In this document: piece after piece, positions 49,204-56,534 of the stretch
How the letters are laid out: every line of letters starts with the position of its first letter
Position numbering within the stretch: the stretch's first letter is position 1
Assembly (NCBI GenBank): GCA_025928435.1
Contig: JAICJM010000001.1
Coordinates: 17,266 to 81,265 of the forward strand
Length of the DNA stretch: 64,000 nt
Source: Thermoleophilia bacterium
GTDB taxonomy: Bacteria; Actinomycetota; Thermoleophilia; Gaiellales; JAICJC01
Direction: 5' to 3'
Program-made: the position numbers and the translations under genes
The notes under the pieces: model-generated
What the model was told of the DNA's origin: nothing
Databases searched by the model: none
The model's input: the letters and a program-made list of their open reading frames with translations, nothing else

Positions 49204-50765
49204 TCCCGGTCATCGACGCCCGCGACCTCTTCCGCATCCACCGCAGCGCGGAGGGCGAGGCGGCGGCGCTGCAGGGACTGACACTGCACGTGGATCCCGG
49301 CGAGGTGGTGGCGGTGCTCGGCCCGAGCGGCTCGGGCAAGAGCACGCTCCTGCGTATCCTGGCAGGGCTCGAGCGCCCGTCCGCCGGCACCGCCCGCGTG
49401 CTCGGGCACGACATGGCCGACCTGCGCCCGCGCCGGGCCGCCGCGCTGCGCGCGCGGTCGCTCGGGATCGTCGACCAGCACTACCACCGCTCGCTCCCGC
49501 CCGAGCTGCGCTGCCGCGAGATCGTCGGCCTCCAGCTGGCGATGCTCGGCGTCGGCGCGCCCGACCGCGACCGGCGGGCCAGGGAGCTGCTCGAGCGGGT
49601 CGGACTCGCGGACGCGGGCGAGACGCCGCCGGGACGCCTCTCGGGCGGCGAGCAGCAGCGGGTCGCGATCTGCGCCGCGGTGGCGCACCGGCCGGCGCTG
49701 CTGCTCGCGGACGAGCCGGCCGGCGAGCTCGACGCGCGGAACGTGGCGGTCGCCTACGAGCTGATCGCAGAGCTGGCGCGGGACGACGGGGCGACCGTCG
49801 TGCTCGTGAGCCATGACCCGACCGCCACGACCGTCGCCGACCGCACCGTCCACATCCGCGACGGCCGCCTCAGCGACGAGGCGTCGGCCGGCGGCGCGAG
49901 CGCCATCGTGGTCGGGAGCGGCGGCTGGCTGCGGCTGCCGGAGGAGCTCCTGCGCGACACCGGCGTCGGCCGGCTGGCACGGGCCGAGCGCCACGACCAG
50001 GGGATCCTGATCACGCCCGCGGGACCGGCCGCCGCGCCCGTGCCCGAGGAGGCGGCGCCCGCGCCGCTCCCCGAGCGGGCGGAGCCGACGGCAGCGGCCC
50101 AGCTGCGCGCCGTGGGCATGCGCTACGGCGAGGGCCGCCGCGCCCGGGTCGTGCTCGACGGCTTCGACGCGACGTTCGCGTCCGGCCGGATGACGGCGCT
50201 CACCGGGCGGTCCGGATCGGGCAAGAGCACCGTGCTGCGGCTCCTGGCCGGGATGGAGCATCCCAGCTCGGGCGAGGTGATCGCCCTGGGAGAGGCCGTC
50301 AGCGGGCTCGACCGGGACGCGGCCGCCGCGTTCCGGCGCCGCCACGTGGCCGTCGTCGCCCAGGAGGCCGGCCTCGTCGACTACCTGTCCGCCACCGAGA
50401 ACGTCACCCTGGCAATGGCGATGCGCGGCCTCGGAGAGGGCGAGGAGGCCGCGGAGACGGCGGCGACCTGGCTCTCCCGCGTCGGCCTCGGCCACCGGCT
50501 CGAGCACCGGGTGGCCCGGCTCTCGGCCGGCGAGCGCCAGCGCGTGGCCATCGCCCGCGCGCTCGCCTGCGAGCCCGACCTGCTCCTCGTCGACGAGCCG
50601 ACCTCGCGGCTCGACCAGGTGAACGCGGCGGTGGTCGGCCGGATGCTGGCCGACGCAGCCCGCCTGCACGGCGCCACGATCGTCTGCGCCACCCACGACC
50701 CGCTCGTGACGGAGCAGGCCGACGTGGTCATGCCGCTCGAGGCCGAGTCGCCCGTCGGCGCTTGA
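49200..50765 (+). CDS. Two-domain ABC ATPase, partner of the FtsX-type permease
   Basis: 521 residues. First nucleotide-binding domain about 1-225: GPSGSGKST, LSGGEQQR, LLLADEPAGELD. An Ala/Pro-rich linker (TPAGPAAAPVPEEAAPAPLP) joins the second domain: GRSGSGKST, LSAGERQR, LLLVDEPTSRLD. Both are of the LolD/MacB export type and both look catalytically intact. The GTG start overlaps the permease stop, so they form one complex. The one-chain-two-site layout mirrors the doubled permease. Confidence 0.85.
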   Translation: MIPVIDARDLFRIHRSAEGEAAALQGLTLHVDPGEVVAVLGPSGSGKSTLLRILAGLERPSAGTARVLGHDMADLRPRRAAALRARSLGIVDQHYHRSLPPELRCREIVGLQLAMLGVGAPDRDRRARELLERVGLADAGETPPGRLSGGEQQRVAICAAVAHRPALLLADEPAGELDARNVAVAYELIAELARDDGATVVLVSHDPTATTVADRTVHIRDGRLSDEASAGGASAIVVGSGGWLRLPEELLRDTGVGRLARAERHDQGILITPAGPAAAPVPEEAAPAPLPERAEPTAAAQLRAVGMRYGEGRRARVVLDGFDATFASGRMTALTGRSGSGKSTVLRLLAGMEHPSSGEVIALGEAVSGLDRDAAAAFRRRHVAVVAQEAGLVDYLSATENVTLAMAMRGLGEGEEAAETAATWLSRVGLGHRLEHRVARLSAGERQRVAIARALACEPDLLLVDEPTSRLDQVNAAVVGRMLADAARLHGATIVCATHDPLVTEQADVVMPLEAESPVGA

Positions 50766-50784
50766 CCGGTTCCCGAGGCGCCCG

Positions 50785-50790
50785 GATGAT
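50785..50790 (+). promoter_or_regulatory. Possible -10 hexamer GATGAT
   Basis: It lies eight bases before the GTG start of the phosphoesterase; only a partial TANNNT match. Confidence 0.3.
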
Positions 50791-50798
50791 GGGGACGG

Positions 50799-52472
50799 GT
50801 GTCACGCAAACGTCTCCGATTTGCCGTCCTCGCGGCGTCCGTCCTTGCCGTCGCGCTGGCGGCGGGGCCGGCGTTCGCCGCGACGAACCTGCTGCCGAAC
50901 GGCGGGTTCGAGAACGCGGGCAAGGGATCGCTCGCGGGCTGGAAGGGCGTCCGCGCAGCGCTCACGGTGCGGCCTGACGGCCGCGGCGGCGGCCACGCTG
51001 CCCGGGTCGGCCGCACGAGCGGAACCACCTACTCGATCACCGCCCACCCCGACCCGGTGCCGACGGCCGCAGGCAGCCTCTACCGCGCCCGCGGCTACGT
51101 CCGCTCGGGCCGTCCCGGGCGCACGGTGTGCCTGAAGCTGCTCGAGATGACGCCCGCCGGTCGCATCGCCGGGCAGCACGCCGGCTGCGTCAAGGCGACG
51201 GGCTCCTGGCACGCGTTCCCGGCGGTGGACTATCGGGCCAAGCACGCGGGCGACACGATCGCCTTCCGCGTCGTGCAGACGTCGCGCGCGGCCGCCGGGG
51301 ACAGCTTTCAGGTCGACTCACTCAGCCTCACGGCGCCGTCGGACGACGGCCGGGCGCCGGCGGCGCCCACCGGGCTCGCCGCCCAGGCCGCGTCGCAGAC
51401 GAAGGTGGCGCTGGCCTGGGATGCCTCAACGGACAACCGCGCGGTCGCCGGGTACACCGTGTACCGCGGCGGCGCCTTCCTCGCGACGGTCTTCGGGGCG
51501 GCGCGGACGACCTACACGGACACCACTGCGGTCGCCGGCAGGACGTACGGCTACGCGGTCGACGCCTTCGACGCGTCCGGCAACCGGTCGAAGCGGACGG
51601 CCCAGGTGACGGCGATCATGCCCGCGGCGGGCGACCCGATCATTGCGGCGGCCGGCGACATCGCCTGCGACCCGACGTCGGGCAACTTCAACGGCGGGCA
51701 GGGCACCGCGGCGGCGTGCGGGCAGATGGCGACGTCCGACATCATCCAGAACGATCCCCGGATCGCGGCCGTCCTCACCCTCGGCGACGACCAGTACGGC
51801 TGCGGCGGGTTCAGCGCGTTCGAGGGGTCGTTCGACCCGTCCTGGGGCCGCTTCAAGGCCAAGATCCACCCCGTCCCGGGCAACCACGAGTACCAGACGG
51901 GCGGTGGGAGCGACTGCGCGCCGAACGCCGCCGGCTACTTCCGCTACTTCGGCGCCGCGGCCGGGAACGCGCAGGGCGACTACGCCTGGAACATCGGCGC
52001 GTGGCACATGATCGCGCTGAACGGTGAGTGCGGCAACGTGGGCGGCTGCGACGCGGGCTCACCGCAGGGGCAGTTCCTTCAGTCGCACCTGGGCACGAGC
52101 AAGTGCACACTCGCCTACTGGCACGAGCCGTACTACAACGGTACGGCCGGCATGAGCTCGAACTACGCCTACTTCTGGCAGACGCTCCGCGCCGTGCACG
52201 CGGACATCGTCCTGAACGGCCACATCCACACGTACGCGCGCTTCGCGCCGCAGGACGCGAGCGGCAATGCCGATCCCGACGGCGTGCGGGAGTTCATCGT
52301 CGGCACCGGCGGCGAGGATCATGGATCGATCAACGGGACGACCAACGTCCAGGCGAATGCCGGCAGCGACTTCGGCGTCCTCGAGCTGACCCTGCATCCG
52401 ACCGGCTACACCTGGAAGATGGTCTCGACGACCGGGGCCGTGCTCGACTCCGGCAGCGCCGGCTGCAACTAG
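50799..52472 (+). CDS. Secreted metallophosphoesterase with carbohydrate-binding-like and Fn3 domains
   Basis: 557 residues from GTG. A signal peptide is cut near AFA-ATNLL. A jelly-roll CBM-like domain spans about 29-178 (LLPNGGFENAG), a fibronectin type III domain about 188-272, then the calcineurin-like catalytic domain: GDIACDP at 286, GDDQYG at 329, GNHEYQ at 361, and NGHIHTYAR near the end. This is the metal site of purple acid phosphatase-like enzymes. It probably releases phosphate outside the cell, held on a glycan by the first domain. Its TAG stop lies in a CTAG shared with the convergent gene. Confidence 0.85.
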   Translation: MSRKRLRFAVLAASVLAVALAAGPAFAATNLLPNGGFENAGKGSLAGWKGVRAALTVRPDGRGGGHAARVGRTSGTTYSITAHPDPVPTAAGSLYRARGYVRSGRPGRTVCLKLLEMTPAGRIAGQHAGCVKATGSWHAFPAVDYRAKHAGDTIAFRVVQTSRAAAGDSFQVDSLSLTAPSDDGRAPAAPTGLAAQAASQTKVALAWDASTDNRAVAGYTVYRGGAFLATVFGAARTTYTDTTAVAGRTYGYAVDAFDASGNRSKRTAQVTAIMPAAGDPIIAAAGDIACDPTSGNFNGGQGTAAACGQMATSDIIQNDPRIAAVLTLGDDQYGCGGFSAFEGSFDPSWGRFKAKIHPVPGNHEYQTGGGSDCAPNAAGYFRYFGAAAGNAQGDYAWNIGAWHMIALNGECGNVGGCDAGSPQGQFLQSHLGTSKCTLAYWHEPYYNGTAGMSSNYAYFWQTLRAVHADIVLNGHIHTYARFAPQDASGNADPDGVREFIVGTGGEDHGSINGTTNVQANAGSDFGVLELTLHPTGYTWKMVSTTGAVLDSGSAGCN

Positions 52473-53107
52473 TCGTGGCGGCCGGTGACGGCCAGCCGAA
52501 GGCCGAGGCCGATCAGCACCACCCCGCCGGCGCCCGCGATCGCCTCGAGCCGCCCGCGCGAGCGCGCGACCCAGGTGCGCGCGGTGCCCGCGGCGATCGC
52601 CCAGGCGCTGTCCGAGAGGACACCGATCGTGAGGAAGAGGCCGCCCAGGACGAGCAGCTGGAGCGGGACGTGCCCGCGCGACGGGTCGGCGAACTGGGGC
52701 AGCACCACGGTGAAGACGATCACGGCCTTCGGGTTCGTGAGCCCGACGACGAACCCCTCGCGCACGATCCGGCGGGTGCCCTTCGGTACCTCGGTCGCGT
52801 CGTGCAGGCGGGCCAGGCCCTGACGGTTGCGCAGCATGCGGACGCCGAGCAGCACCAGGTAGGCGGCGCCGGCCAGCTTGACGACGGTGAAGACCGCGTC
52901 GGAGCGCTCCACCAGCGCCCCCAGCCCCAGCGCGACCAGGATCGCCTGAAACATCACGCCCCCGGTGTTCCCGATCACGGTCGCGAGCGCCGCCCGCCGC
53001 CCGAGCGCCACGCCCCGGCTGACGACGAAGAGCACGCTCGGGCCGGGGACGACGATCAGCACGAAGGCGGTGATCGCAAACTCGAGCAGGTGGTCGCCGG
53101 GAGGCAT
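52469..53107 (-). CDS. LysE/RhtB-family amino acid exporter
   Basis: 212 residues with six hydrophobic segments and the family's opening TAFVLIVVPGPSVLFVVSRG and later GFVVGLTNPKAVIVFTVVLP. It exports an amino acid or derivative. Divergent from the FMN reductase; tail-to-tail with the phosphoesterase, sharing four bases. Confidence 0.88.
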   Translation of the reverse strand: MPPGDHLLEFAITAFVLIVVPGPSVLFVVSRGVALGRRAALATVIGNTGGVMFQAILVALGLGALVERSDAVFTVVKLAGAAYLVLLGVRMLRNRQGLARLHDATEVPKGTRRIVREGFVVGLTNPKAVIVFTVVLPQFADPSRGHVPLQLLVLGGLFLTIGVLSDSAWAIAAGTARTWVARSRGRLEAIAGAGGVVLIGLGLRLAVTGRHD

Positions 53108-53135
53108 CGCCGCCGACTCTACTGGGCCGCGCGGC

Positions 53136-53141
53136 TAGGTT
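53136..53141 (+). promoter_or_regulatory. Leaderless-type -10 hexamer TAGGTT
   Basis: It lies six bases before the ATG of the FMN reductase. Confidence 0.5.
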
Positions 53142-53147
53142 TGCGTC

Positions 53148-53723
53148 ATGGCCGCAGCCGAGCCGTCCAGCCGGATCCTGCTCGTCTCGGGCAGCACGCG
53201 GGGCGCCTCCACGAACAGCGCGCTGCTGCGGACCGCCGCCGCCGGCCCGCCGGAAGGCGTCGAGGCGGAGCTGTACACCGGGATGACCGACCTCCCCCAC
53301 TTCAACCCGGACGACGACCGCGACCCGCTGCCGCCCGCCGTCGCCGGCCTGCGGGCCCGGATCGCGACGGCGGACGCGGTTCTGATCTGCACGCCGGAGT
53401 ACGCCGGCGCGCTTCCGGGGACGTTCAAGAACCTGCTCGACTGGTGGGTGGGCGGGCCCGAGATGTACGGCAAGCCGGTCGCCTGGGTGAACGCGTCGGG
53501 CTCGCCGACGCGGGCGGCGCATGCGCACGCGTCGCTCGAGACCGTGCTGCGGACGATCCACGCGGACGTCGTCACCGAGGCATGCGCGCACATCGCGGTG
53601 CCCCGTCAGACCGTCGGGGCGGACGGGACGGTGGCCGACCCTGCGGTGCGCCGCCGGATCCGCGAGGTGCTCGCCATCCTCGCCCGCTACGCCGCCGACC
53701 GCGGCGAGTGGACGCCGCACTGA
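53148..53723 (+). CDS. NADPH-dependent FMN reductase-family protein
   Basis: 191 residues of the flavodoxin-like fold. The phosphate-binding loop is SGSTRGASTNSALLR; YAGALPGTFKNLLDWWVGGPE is the conserved flavin-edge region. It reduces FMN, quinones or related acceptors with NADPH. Confidence 0.85.
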   Translation: MAAAEPSSRILLVSGSTRGASTNSALLRTAAAGPPEGVEAELYTGMTDLPHFNPDDDRDPLPPAVAGLRARIATADAVLICTPEYAGALPGTFKNLLDWWVGGPEMYGKPVAWVNASGSPTRAAHAHASLETVLRTIHADVVTEACAHIAVPRQTVGADGTVADPAVRRRIREVLAILARYAADRGEWTPH

Positions 53724-53726
53724 GGA

Positions 53727-54572
53727 TCAGGCGAGTCCGCAGAGCTCGTCGCTGAGCGCACGCAGCTGCCGGCGCGCGCCGGCGTCGTGCGCCTGCGGAT
53801 CGGGCTCGGCCCGGTGCAGCCCGTTGAAGTAGACGCCGGTGACGCCGGCGAGCTCCGGGTCGGCGACCAGCCGCCGCGTCGCCTCCAGCCCGCGCTCCAG
53901 CGGGTTCGCCGGCGTCGTGCCGGCCTCGAGCACCATCTTCGTCGGCATGTATGTCGCCGGGTGCAGGCAGGTCGCCGTCACGCAGCGTCCGTCGAGCTCG
54001 CACGCGACGTCGAACGTGAACATCACCTGCGCGAGCTTGCTCTGGCAGTAGGCGCGGCCACCGTCGTAGCCGCGCGTGAGCATGACGTCGCCGAAGTCGA
54101 TCGGCGTCTGCCCGGCGGAGCTCACGTTCACGATCCTGGCCGGGGCCGATCGCTCGAGCAGGGGCAGCAGCAGGCGCGTAAGCAGGTAGCCGGACAGGTA
54201 GTTCACGGCGAAGCGCAGCTCGTGGCCGTCACGGCTCACTTCACGGCGCTCGTCCCCGCCGGTGGTCGCGCCGATCCCGGCGTTGTTCACGAGCGCGTCC
54301 AGCCGATCGGTCTCGCGCTCCACCTGGGCGGCCAGGTCGCGCACCTCCGCGAGCGAGGCCAGATCGGCACGCAGGAACCGCAGCCGGGCATCGGGCGTGC
54401 GGTGGCGGATCTCGTCCAGCGTATCCCGCCCCCGGCCGTCATCGCGGCCGTGGACGAGAATCTCGGCGCCCGACGCGGCCAGGTCGCCGGCGAGTGCGCG
54501 GCCCAGGCCGTCCGTCGCTCCGGTGACGAGGATCGTCTGCTCGGCGAGCGGCGAACGGCGCGGCGGTTCCAC
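53727..54572 (-). CDS. Short-chain dehydrogenase/reductase
   Basis: 281 residues. The NADP site is VTGATDGLGRALAG, the NNAG motif is present and the catalytic pair is Tyr and Lys in AYCQSKLAQ. The sequence resembles retinol dehydrogenase/protochlorophyllide reductase-like SDRs. Tail-to-tail with the FMN reductase, 3 bases apart. Substrate unknown. Confidence 0.88.
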   Translation of the reverse strand: MEPPRRSPLAEQTILVTGATDGLGRALAGDLAASGAEILVHGRDDGRGRDTLDEIRHRTPDARLRFLRADLASLAEVRDLAAQVERETDRLDALVNNAGIGATTGGDERREVSRDGHELRFAVNYLSGYLLTRLLLPLLERSAPARIVNVSSAGQTPIDFGDVMLTRGYDGGRAYCQSKLAQVMFTFDVACELDGRCVTATCLHPATYMPTKMVLEAGTTPANPLERGLEATRRLVADPELAGVTGVYFNGLHRAEPDPQAHDAGARRQLRALSDELCGLA

Positions 54573-54622
54573 GGCGCCAGCATAGTGGGCGTACTCCCCC
54601 CGACTCGGTGCAGAATGCAGGT

Positions 54623-55081
54623 ATGGGCATCGACCTCGACGAGCTGCGCCGCCTGCGCCGGGCCCGCGACCGGATGGACCGGGAGTACGCGCAGCCCCTG
54701 GACGTCGCCGCCCTCGCGCGGACGGCGCTGATGTCGGAGGGGCACTTCAGCCGCCGCTTCCGCGACGCGTACTCGGAGACGCCCTACTCGTATCTCATGA
54801 CTCGGCGGATCGAGCGGGCGAAGGCGCTCCTGCGCCGCCGCGACCTGAGCGTCACGGAGGTCTGCTTCGCGGTCGGCTGCACGAGCCTCGGCTCCTTCTC
54901 GGCCCGGTTCACCGAGCTGGTCGGCGAGACGCCGTCCGCGTACCGGGCCCGCGACCACGAGAAATTCCAGGTCGTCGCCCCCTGCCAGATGATGGTGGTG
55001 ACACGGCCGCGCAAGCGCGGCGGGCAGCGGCCCGTGGACGAGATCAGTTTCGGAGAAGCACCGATCGCCGGACGGACGTAG
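54623..55081 (+). CDS. AraC-family regulator, DNA-binding domain only
   Basis: 152 residues: two helix-turn-helix motifs (VAALARTALMSEGHFSRRF and VTEVCFAVGCTSLGSFSARF) and a short basic tail. There is no effector domain. A CAGAAT hexamer lies six bases before this ATG, which decides between it and an upstream GTG. It precedes the VOC gene by 10 bases and probably regulates it. Confidence 0.85.
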   Translation: MGIDLDELRRLRRARDRMDREYAQPLDVAALARTALMSEGHFSRRFRDAYSETPYSYLMTRRIERAKALLRRRDLSVTEVCFAVGCTSLGSFSARFTELVGETPSAYRARDHEKFQVVAPCQMMVVTRPRKRGGQRPVDEISFGEAPIAGRT

Positions 55082-55084
55082 CAT
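55079..55084 (+). promoter_or_regulatory. Leaderless-type -10 hexamer TAGCAT
   Basis: It overlaps the AraC stop codon and lies seven bases before the VOC gene ATG, so this gene may have a second, own transcript. Confidence 0.45.
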
Positions 55085-55091
55085 CGGTGCC

Positions 55092-55496
55092 ATGACCATC
55101 ACACTCAGCACCGTTCACATCCTCGTCGACGATCCCGACGCCGCTCTCGCGTTCTACCGCGACAGCCTCGGCCTGACCGTGAAGTTCGAGGTCGAGCAGG
55201 GCGGCTTCCGCTGGATCACCCTCACGTCCGAGACCCAGCCCGAGATCGGCATCGTGCTCTCGCAGCCGCACGCGGGCCGCTCGCAGGAGGACGGCGACGC
55301 GATCGCCGCCCAGCTCGCCAAGGGCGAGCTGTACCCGGCCCATTTCCGCGTCGACGACCTCGATTCCACGTTCGCGAAGATCGCCGACACGCCCGGCGTC
55401 GAGGTGCTCTCGGAGCCCGCCAGCCAGCCCTGGGGCGTCCGCGACGCAGCCGTCCGCGACCCGGCCGGGAACCGGCTGCGCATCGAGCAGGCCTAG
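55092..55496 (+). CDS. VOC/glyoxalase-superfamily protein
   Basis: 134 residues with paired beta-alpha-beta modules: TVHILVDDPDAALAFYRDSLG in the first half and PAHFRVDDLDSTFAKI with WGVRDAAVRDPAGNRLRIEQ in the second. Members detoxify methylglyoxal or bind or modify antibiotics; the metal ligands look only partly kept. An AraC gene followed by a VOC gene is a common detoxification pair. Confidence 0.85.
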   Translation: MTITLSTVHILVDDPDAALAFYRDSLGLTVKFEVEQGGFRWITLTSETQPEIGIVLSQPHAGRSQEDGDAIAAQLAKGELYPAHFRVDDLDSTFAKIADTPGVEVLSEPASQPWGVRDAAVRDPAGNRLRIEQA

Positions 55497-55500
55497 CACG

Positions 55501-55781
55501 AACGTCGTGCCGGGCCTGGTCGCACGGTTCGGCAACAGCCGCGGCCTGAGCGGCGGCATCCTCGTCGCCTTTCGCGGGCATGGCCTGGCTCAGCCGCATC
55601 GGCCCCGACACGTCCTACCTGACCAGCATGGCGGTGCCGATGGCCGTCCTGGCCCGCCGGCGCTGGGATGCTGGGCGTCGCGCTCGCGATCGTCCTCGTC
55701 CTGATCCGCCCGGAGCGCCCGGCGGCCGTCACGGTCGAGGAGCTGCGGGTGCCCGAGCTGGAGGAGCAGCTCGCGGCGTAA
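55501..55781 (+). pseudogene. Decayed C-terminal remnant of an MFS (DHA2-type) transporter
   Basis: Three pieces lie in successive frames: VPGLVARFGNSRGLSGGILV, then GMAWLSRIGPDTSYLTSMAV, then LGVALAIVLVLIRPERP ending in a tail with EELRVPELEEQLAA and a TAA stop. Together they read like the last helices of an EmrB/QacA-type exporter with internal deletions and frameshifts. The rest of the gene is gone; the VOC stop lies directly upstream. Confidence 0.65.
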
Positions 55782-55800
55782 CCGGGGCGCGTCGGTCCAT

Positions 55801-55834
55801 GGGCGGTAGGGCTCGAACCAGTGACCCCGAGCTT
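55801..55834 (-). repeat. Partial duplicate of the tRNA-Val 3' end
   Basis: On the minus strand it matches the variable loop, T arm and acceptor end of the tRNA gene 70 bases away (GGGGTCACTGGTTCGAGCCC then TACCGCCC), with a 2-base deletion. This could be the worn second tRNA of a tandem pair or an attachment-site-like scar. Confidence 0.75.
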
Positions 55835-55837
55835 CAA

Positions 55838-55863
55838 CATGGGGGAACCGGGGTCCCCCCATG
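55838..55863 (-). terminator. Hairpin downstream of tRNA-Val
   Basis: CATGGGGG pairs with CCCCCATG across a 10-base GC-rich loop; no T-run follows. It lies between the tRNA and its partial copy. Confidence 0.45.
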
Positions 55864-55903
55864 AGCCCCGTCCACCTTGCCGGGAGCTCGGACACATTGA
55901 GAG

Positions 55904-55976
55904 TGGGCGGTACTGGGCTCGAACCAGTGACCCCCAGCTTGTCGAGCTGGTGCTCTCCCAACTGAGCTAACCGCCC
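55904..55976 (-). tRNA. tRNA-Val (anticodon GAC)
   Basis: A full cloverleaf: acceptor GGGCGGT/ACCGCCC with discriminator A, D arm GCTCAGTTGGGAGAGC, anticodon stem CCAGC/GCTGG with loop TCGACAA, and T arm ACTGG-TTCGAGC-CCAGT. Anticodon GAC reads GUC and GUU valine codons. The CCA end is not encoded. Confidence 0.96.
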
Positions 55977-56051
55977 CATGGCCGCGCTCGCGGCGCGCGC
56001 TGCAGGATACCGGGCTGACGCGAGCGGCGGCAACACCACCCGCGCGGGCCG

Positions 56052-56477
56052 TCAGTTCTTGATCTGCACGAGGGTGGGGTTGATCCGGAACGAGTGCCGG
56101 GCGCCGAAGGTGCAGTCGACCTCGCCGCCGCCGCCGACCATCCCGATCGCCGTGCAGGTCAGCTTCGCGCTGAACCGGCGCGTCCACCCGCCCTGGTGCG
56201 CGACCGGGCCGGCCGCGACAGCGGCGCCCTTGTGCGACTTCGTCACCGTGCCGGTCGTCGAGACCGCGACGAACGTCTTGTCCGAGTAGCGCTCGCACCG
56301 GATCGTCGCCGAGGCGGGCAGGGCCGCGGACACCGGTCCGTGGTCGACGTAGTGGCAGCCGATCGCCTTCCCGGGGACGTGGAAGTTGCCGCTGCCGACG
56401 ACCGATCCGGCGGCCGACGCACTCCCGGCGAATGTGAGCAGAGCGATCAGGCAGGCGATCGGTGCGAGACGTCTCAT
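56052..56477 (-). CDS. Small secreted protein, function unknown
   Basis: 141 residues: signal peptide cut near GSASA-AGSV, then a compact beta-rich domain with four Cys (GCHYVDHGP, IRCERYSD, LTCTAIG, VDCTFG) that would make two disulfides. An ATG four codons upstream is an alternative start. Possibly related to the other small exported proteins of the window, but sequence similarity is not evident. Confidence 0.6.
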   Translation of the reverse strand: MRRLAPIACLIALLTFAGSASAAGSVVGSGNFHVPGKAIGCHYVDHGPVSAALPASATIRCERYSDKTFVAVSTTGTVTKSHKGAAVAAGPVAHQGGWTRRFSAKLTCTAIGMVGGGGEVDCTFGARHSFRINPTLVQIKN

Positions 56478-56534
56478 GCCGGATGTCATCGACCGCCCTC
56501 GCGCAGAGTTTCGGCGCGGGTCGGAAACCGGTGG

